Source of the DNA: Gammaproteobacteria bacterium
GTDB taxonomy: Bacteria; Pseudomonadota; Gammaproteobacteria; SZUA-140
NCBI GenBank assembly: GCA_026994735.1
Contig: JALWQD010000373.1
Coordinates: 1-11,010 of the forward strand
Length of the DNA: 11,010 nt
Direction: 5' to 3'
Of this stretch, positions 7,137 to 11,010 are shown one piece after another. The notes beneath the pieces are model-generated. The model was not told the origin of the DNA and made no database searches. It saw only the letters and a program-made list of their open reading frames with translations. The position numbers were made by a program, and so were the translations under genes. Positions within the stretch are counted from its first letter, which is position 1. Every line of letters begins with the position of its first letter.

Positions 7137-8296
7137 CGTGGTAAATGCTCCTGTACGGCGTGAATGCTACCCCAGATGCGACAACCAGGACATTGCCAGT
7201 GAATTTGTCGACCTGAGAAGCCACAACGGCAACAACGGTATGTCTTTGTTGCCTCGGCGAGCCTGTGCAGGGTTGTCCGGATGGACTCGCAATCCGGGCC
7301 AGGCAAACCATCAGCGGCTAGCCGCAGGTCAATAAGGAAGCCCATACCGCGTAATGAAGGAATTCTGGCAAGAAATTCATGCAACAGCTCGGCGGCTTCA
7401 GCCTCACCACGGCGTTGTCGCAAAACTTGCGCCAGACTGAGAACAGGCTGTATTGCATCCTGACGCAGAACCGATTGACGCAAACGCGGTAATTCTATCT
7501 GCCAGCGATTAAGATGTGTCAAACATTCCAACAAGGAATCCATGATCTCAGAGAGTAGATCAGGTGCCTCGGCCAATAAGCGTCGATAGGCTTTCAGGGC
7601 AGCTTTCCAATGCCCTTGCTGACGTTCAAGATCCGCCAGCATCAGCTCGGCACGTGGAAAACGATGGCTGCAGGACAAGGCTTCCCGAAGCGCCTTGCGG
7701 GCGCTATCGAGAGCACCGTTGTTGAGTGCCTGTGCAGCAAGTTCGCAGTAATAATGAGCCAGGACATCATCCTCAATCAGATCACGACCGCTGCGTGCGA
7801 CGGCGATTGCCTGAGACCATTCACGTTCCTGTTCATAGACGTTGAGCAATACCCGTAAGGCCGGGTGATTAGCCGAATCAGTTGCCAGCAAACTGCGGGC
7901 AACACTTTCAGCGCGATCCAAAAGACCGGCCTGGAGGTAATCATCGGCCAGTGCTTCAAGCGCGCGTTGGCGTACCTGTTGATCAAGACTCGCCCGACTA
8001 ATCAGGTTCTGGTGAATACGGATAGCACGGTCGACTTCACCGCGGCGCAAGAAAAGACCGGCAATGGCAAAATGCGGTTCAACAGTATCGGGGTCACTCT
8101 CGAGCAGGCGCATAAAGCTGGCAACAGCCTGATCCGGCTGCCCGGCATAGAGATCTTGTAGACCCTGGATATAGCCGTCGGGAAAACGTCCCGTGCCTGT
8201 TGTCTGCCGCAGGTGCCGGCCGGAAACACGGGCCAGAATGGCACCAAGCATCATGGCCAGCAATAACAACAGCCATGACAGCACCGAATCGGGCAT
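7133..8296 (-). CDS. lapB: Lipopolysaccharide assembly protein B (TPR protein with rubredoxin-like zinc ribbon)
   Basis: Inner-membrane-anchored protein that sets lipopolysaccharide levels; in E. coli it promotes FtsH-dependent breakdown of LpxC and acts with LapA. The product has 387 residues against 389 in E. coli. It has an N-terminal membrane anchor at about residues 4-22, then a series of tetratricopeptide-like helical repeats from about residue 40 to 330 (for example LYAGQPDQAVASFMRLLESDP). A C-terminal metal-binding knuckle has C355-xx-C358 and C369-PG-C372, as expected for the family. The ATG overlaps the lapA stop by one base (TAATG) with little ribosome binding sequence, which points to translational coupling. 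Confidence 0.95.
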   Translation of the reverse strand: MPDSVLSWLLLLLAMMLGAILARVSGRHLRQTTGTGRFPDGYIQGLQDLYAGQPDQAVASFMRLLESDPDTVEPHFAIAGLFLRRGEVDRAIRIHQNLISRASLDQQVRQRALEALADDYLQAGLLDRAESVARSLLATDSANHPALRVLLNVYEQEREWSQAIAVARSGRDLIEDDVLAHYYCELAAQALNNGALDSARKALREALSCSHRFPRAELMLADLERQQGHWKAALKAYRRLLAEAPDLLSEIMDSLLECLTHLNRWQIELPRLRQSVLRQDAIQPVLSLAQVLRQRRGEAEAAELLHEFLARIPSLRGMGFLIDLRLAADGLPGPDCESIRTTLHRLAEATKTYRCCRCGFSGRQIHWQCPGCRIWGSIHAVQEHLPR

Positions 8297-8562
8297 TATT
8301 TCGTCTGAATGGCAATACCGGCTTTGTTGAGCTGTCTGCGCAAACGAATAACCTGACGTTTCTGGCGCAGAATAGCACCCACACTGGCAAATGCTCCCAG
8401 AAAGGCACCCGCGATCAACGAAACAACGATTATGATCGATAAGGGCACAGGCATTTTCCCAAGATAATAATTAACCTCGGCAGGCTCTGCATTGAGTAAA
8501 CCGAAAAAGAGACCCAAGGCCAATATCAGCACAATGAATATCAGACTGACGATACGCGTCAT
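8296..8562 (-). CDS. lapA: Lipopolysaccharide assembly protein A (DUF1049)
   Basis: Small inner-membrane partner of LapB, 88 residues. Two hydrophobic segments at about residues 4-24 and 39-64 are joined by a short loop (NAEPAEVNYYLGKMPVP) typical of the family. A basic, probably coiled cytoplasmic tail follows (RQKRQVIRLRRQLNK). AGAGGG is located 9 bases before the ATG. It is the first gene of the lapA-lapB-pyrF unit. It follows ihfB after 151 bases and might be read from rpsA/ihfB transcripts or from an undetected promoter in that gap. Confidence 0.93.
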   Translation of the reverse strand: MTRIVSLIFIVLILALGLFFGLLNAEPAEVNYYLGKMPVPLSIIIVVSLIAGAFLGAFASVGAILRQKRQVIRLRRQLNKAGIAIQTK

Positions 8563-8713
8563 AACTATTTACCCTCTCGCTGCCCTGTCATCTACATGGG
8601 CCAGAGGCCCCTCCCCTATACCACGCATTGTACGGCACAACGTGTGGCTAATACAGCCTTCAAATCGAGAAGGCCCAGGGCCCGCTATCAGCGCAACGGT
8701 ACCCAGACGCAAG
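8563..8713 (-). other. ihfB-lapA intergenic region with two hairpins
   Basis: Just after ihfB, GCCTTC/GAAGGC (8656-8661 and 8669-8674) forms a 6-bp stem with a 7-base loop but no U-run. Close to lapA, GGGCC/GGCCC (8598-8602 and 8606-8610) forms a tight hairpin about 35 bases before the lapA ATG. A TACAAT box on the minus strand lacks a good -35 partner. No confident promoter or terminator can be assigned. Confidence 0.35.
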
Positions 8714-9010
8714 CTAGCCCGTCACTTCCGTCACCGCGTTTACCCGCTCACGCAAGTCTTTACCCGGCTTAAAGTGCGGCACATATTTGCCATCAAGTGG
8801 CACCGGCTCACCTGTTTTTGGATTCCTGCCCATCCGAGGTGGACGGTAGTGCAAGGAAAAACTGCCGAAGCCTCTGACCTCGATACGATCACCACTGGCC
8901 ATCGTCTGGACCATATGTTCGATCATGGTTTTAATCGCGTACTCAACATCACGATGAGATAGATGTTGCTGATTAGAGGCAATTATCTCTATCAATTCTG
9001 ATTTGGTCAT
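8714..9010 (-). CDS. ihfB: Integration host factor subunit beta
   Basis: DNA-bending protein that pairs with IhfA; involved in nucleoid structure, transcription and recombination. The product is 98 residues from the ATG at 9010 (E. coli has 94) and begins MTKSELIE, as in other IhfB proteins. The DNA-binding arm is intact: RGFGSFSLHYR, then GRNPKTG with the intercalating proline P64, and KYVPHFKPGK. A longer in-frame start at 9097 would add 29 residues that fall within the hairpin after rpsA and do not resemble the family, so it is not used. A G-rich stretch sits only a couple of bases before the ATG, closer than usual. The gene follows rpsA by 111 bases, the standard gammaproteobacterial arrangement. 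Confidence 0.97.
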   Translation of the reverse strand: MTKSELIEIIASNQQHLSHRDVEYAIKTMIEHMVQTMASGDRIEVRGFGSFSLHYRPPRMGRNPKTGEPVPLDGKYVPHFKPGKDLRERVNAVTEVTG

Positions 9011-9069
9011 GACTCCCCCAAGTCGATAACAGAAAAAGGAACCTGTATTTTTCCCCAGACCACATAGCC

Positions 9070-9114
9070 GGAAAGCGCCACCCGCCGACATCATCACCAG
9101 CGGGTGGAATTTCC
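9070..9114 (-). other. Long stem-loop between rpsA and ihfB
   Basis: A perfect 8-bp stem, CCACCCGC (9078-9085) with GCGGGTGG (9100-9107), has a 14-base loop. An outer GGAAA/TTTCC helix (9070-9074 and 9110-9114) extends it across a small internal loop. It starts a few bases after the rpsA stop. There is no clear U-run on the minus strand, so it may be an attenuator, a processing site or a 3'-end stabiliser that lowers ihfB output relative to rpsA. Confidence 0.55.
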
Positions 9115-9121
9115 GTATAGC

Positions 9122-10801
9122 CTAGCGGTTTTTCATCTGTTCCTTGATGAGATCGCCGAGTGTTGTCGCGGTAGCGACATCATCATCTGCAGACTGGCTG
9201 TATTCTTTGATTGCTTCAGCCTCGTCATAAACGTCCTTGGCTTTTATCGATAGCATGATGTTGTGGTTCTTGCGATCGATAGCAACAAACCGTGCTTCGA
9301 CGTCGTCATCGACATTCAGAACCGTACGGGCATCTTCAACACGATCACGAGAAAGCTCTGAGACGCGAATATAACCCGTGACGTTATCACTGAGGGCGAC
9401 GGTAACACCACGCGCATCAACATCCGTTACCTTGCCGGTGACAATAGAACCCTTCGGGTGATCAGCAACAAACAGCTCAAAGGGATCGCGCTCAAGTTGC
9501 TTGATACCCAGTGAAATACGCTCACGCTCAGGATCGATAGCGAGAATAACGGCTTCAATTTCGTCACCCTTGCTGTATTCGCGAACGATCTCTTCACCAC
9601 CTTCAGACCAGGAAAGATCCGACAGATGCAACAAGCCATCAATACCGCCATCAAGGCCAACAAAGATACCAAAATCGGTAATTGACTTGATCTGACCCTT
9701 AACACGGTCACCCTTGTTATGGCTGCTGGCAAAATCTTCCCACGGATTCGTCTGGCATTGTTTCATGCCCAGAGAAATCCGTCGGCGACCTTCGTCAATA
9801 TCGAGCACCTTGACTTCCACTTCCTGGCCAAGATGCACAACCTTCGAAGGATGGATATTCTTGTTTGTCCAATCCATTTCAGAGACGTGAACCAAACCTT
9901 CAACACCATCTTCTATCTCAACAAAGCAACCGTAATCGGCAATATTGGTCACCGAACCAAAGGCCAGCGTGCTGATAGGATAACGACGGGCAAGATTACC
10001 CCATGGATCTTCGCCGAGTTGCTTCAGGCCAAGAGAAACGCGGTTACGCTCACGATCAAACTTGAGGATTTTCACGTCAATCTCGTCACCAATATTAACG
10101 ATATCCGATGGTTGCTTGATACGCTTCCAGGACATATCGGTGATATGCAGCAAACCATCAATACCGCCGAGATCGATAAAGGCACCGTAATCGGTAAGGT
10201 TTTTGACGATCCCCTTAAGAACCTCACCTTCCTTCAGGTTCGCCAGCAGTTCTTCTCGCTCAGCACTTGTCTCATGCTCAACAACGGCACGGCGTGAAAC
10301 AACAATATTGTTGCGCTGGCGATCAATTTTGACCACCTTGAACTCAAGTTCCTTGCCTTCCAGATGAGACAAATCACGAACGGGACGAACATCAACAAGA
10401 GAGCCCGGCAGAAAGGCACGGATTTCACCAATATCGACAGTAAAACCACCCTTGACCTTGCCAGAAAGTATACCCGTGACCTTTTCGTCCTTTTCAAGAG
10501 CCTGCTCAAGGAAATCCCACTGTTTGGCACGCTTGGCCTTTTCACGTGACAGACGCGTTGCACCGAAGCCATCTTCAAAGGCCTCAAGAGCAACTTCAAC
10601 CTCGTCACCAACGGCAACTTCAACCTTGCCACTGTTGTCCATAAATTGACTGACGGGGATAACCCCTTCCGACTTCAGGCCTACATTGACGATGACCACA
10701 TCCGGTGTCACGTCAAGAACTTTACCAACAACAATTGAACCCGGGTTCAGTTGTTTTTCGGCAAGGCTTTCCTCAAACAGTTCTGCAAAACTTTCACTCA
10801 T
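9122..10801 (-). CDS. rpsA: 30S ribosomal protein S1
   Basis: RNA-binding ribosomal protein needed to recruit most messages to the 30S subunit. The product has 559 residues from the ATG at 10801 (E. coli 557), beginning MSESFAELFEESL. Six S1 (OB-fold) repeats are visible, at about residues 20-90, 105-170, 190-260, 275-350, 362-435 and 450-520. Repeats 3 to 6 are clear from the motif YGAFIDLGGIDGLLH and its relatives, followed by DRERNRVSLGLKQL-type ends. The tail is DLIKEQMKNR. An in-frame upstream ATG would add 43 residues that look like leader RNA, so it is rejected. The ribosome binding site is modest (GGGAT, 7 bases before ATG). As in E. coli, autoregulation by S1 on its own leader is likely. 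No cmk coding sequence is recognisable upstream inside the window. Confidence 0.98.
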   Translation of the reverse strand: MSESFAELFEESLAEKQLNPGSIVVGKVLDVTPDVVIVNVGLKSEGVIPVSQFMDNSGKVEVAVGDEVEVALEAFEDGFGATRLSREKAKRAKQWDFLEQALEKDEKVTGILSGKVKGGFTVDIGEIRAFLPGSLVDVRPVRDLSHLEGKELEFKVVKIDRQRNNIVVSRRAVVEHETSAEREELLANLKEGEVLKGIVKNLTDYGAFIDLGGIDGLLHITDMSWKRIKQPSDIVNIGDEIDVKILKFDRERNRVSLGLKQLGEDPWGNLARRYPISTLAFGSVTNIADYGCFVEIEDGVEGLVHVSEMDWTNKNIHPSKVVHLGQEVEVKVLDIDEGRRRISLGMKQCQTNPWEDFASSHNKGDRVKGQIKSITDFGIFVGLDGGIDGLLHLSDLSWSEGGEEIVREYSKGDEIEAVILAIDPERERISLGIKQLERDPFELFVADHPKGSIVTGKVTDVDARGVTVALSDNVTGYIRVSELSRDRVEDARTVLNVDDDVEARFVAIDRKNHNIMLSIKAKDVYDEAEAIKEYSQSADDDVATATTLGDLIKEQMKNR

Positions 10802-10942
10802 GTTGTTGATTATCCCGATCGTCCGACAACTTGCCGGCGATTCATCTGGTTTAGGCATCGTTAAAATAATGATGCGGTTGATATAAACTGCGGCGGATAA
10901 GATCCCGCAACAGTCGTTACTGCTCCCCAAGGAGCTTTTAGA
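10802..10942 (-). promoter_or_regulatory. Structured leader of rpsA with three hairpins
   Basis: Three hairpins lie in the leader on the minus strand. ATCG-CCG pairs with CGG-A-CGAT (10818-10841), ending 16 bases before the ATG. A GCGG/CCGC stem spans 10893-10908 with one bulge. GCTCC/GGAGC is at 10922-10935. The best promoter guess, TTGCGG then TTTATA with 17 bases between, is weak and is not claimed. The rpsA leader of E. coli is also a chain of hairpins used for S1 autoregulation; a similar role is inferred here. Confidence 0.5.
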
Positions 10943-10969
10943 AACTTATCGAGATTCACGCGATAAGTT
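10943..10969. repeat. Perfect 9-bp inverted repeat upstream of rpsA
   Basis: AACTTATCG (10943-10951) and CGATAAGTT (10961-10969) are exact inverted copies with a 9-base spacer. The 27-base dyad could be a protein operator or an RNA hairpin at the 5' end of the rpsA transcript. The remaining sequence to 11010 holds no recognisable gene. Confidence 0.6.
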
Positions 10970-11010
10970 ACTGAAAGTCATCGACCACTTTCCCAGCAGG
11001 CAAGCACTTT

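Noticed and set aside
9011..9097. 29-residue N-terminal extension of IhfB.
   Set aside because: IhfB proteins start at MTKSELIE. The extension overlaps the stem-loop after rpsA.
9719..10297. Plus-strand frame of 192 residues opposite rpsA.
   Set aside because: Shadow frame caused by the codon pattern of rpsA; no recognisable protein features.
10802..10930. 43-residue N-terminal extension of S1 from an upstream in-frame ATG.
   Set aside because: S1 proteins begin at MSESFAELFE. The extra stretch has no similarity to the family and contains leader hairpins.
10922..10939. GCTCC/GGAGC stem followed by TTTT on the plus strand, like an intrinsic terminator.
   Set aside because: No plus-strand gene ends here. 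It is only a 5-bp stem and on the minus strand the T-run precedes the stem as A residues. It is treated as a leader hairpin.
1..11010. Search for insertion sequences, attachment sites, tRNA/rRNA, CRISPR repeats and defence genes.
   Set aside because: No transposase, integrase, long terminal repeats, cloverleaf or regularly spaced repeats were seen on either strand.

Overview
The window is a chromosomal segment of a gammaproteobacterium. The block rpsA - ihfB - lapA - lapB - pyrF is in the gammaproteobacterial order, and IhfB and the LapA/LapB pair are typical of that class. I cannot name the genus. Most of the window is close to 50% G+C by eye, while the partial btuB at the left end is nearer 60%.

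Layout, left to right. (1) Positions 1-1265, minus strand: the N-terminal two thirds of a BtuB-type TonB-dependent cobalamin receptor, running off the window edge. (2) Positions 1266-1756: its control region. It holds a well-formed sigma70 promoter, a full cobalamin riboswitch with an unusually long side arm, and a hairpin able to hide the btuB ribosome binding site. (3) Positions 1757-1895: a gap with no convincing gene. (4) Positions 1896-5122, minus strand: a two-gene unit encoding a membrane-anchored FMN/3Fe-4S protein, related to the synthase domain of glutamate synthase, followed by a ThDP-dependent acetolactate-synthase-like enzyme. (5) Positions 5211-6378, plus strand: promoter and hemH (ferrochelatase), the only plus-strand gene. 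(6) Positions 6435-8562, minus strand: lapA-lapB-pyrF with overlapping ends, convergent with hemH. (7) Positions 8714-10801, minus strand: rpsA (ribosomal protein S1) followed by ihfB (IHF beta). (8) Positions 10802-11010: the rpsA leader, rich in inverted repeats.

How the genes work together. The right half is housekeeping: translation initiation (S1), nucleoid architecture (IHF), control of lipopolysaccharide synthesis (LapA/LapB) and pyrimidine synthesis (PyrF). hemH completes protoheme synthesis. btuB is a classic riboswitch-controlled uptake gene. The FMN-protein/ThDP-enzyme pair is the part with no obvious assigned pathway: each family is recognisable, but why they are encoded together is not.

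The most useful observations are the expanded cobalamin riboswitch with its nested Shine-Dalgarno-sequestering hairpin, the uncharacterised FMN/ThDP pair, and the structured leader of rpsA. I saw no mobile element, CRISPR array, tRNA, rRNA or defence system.
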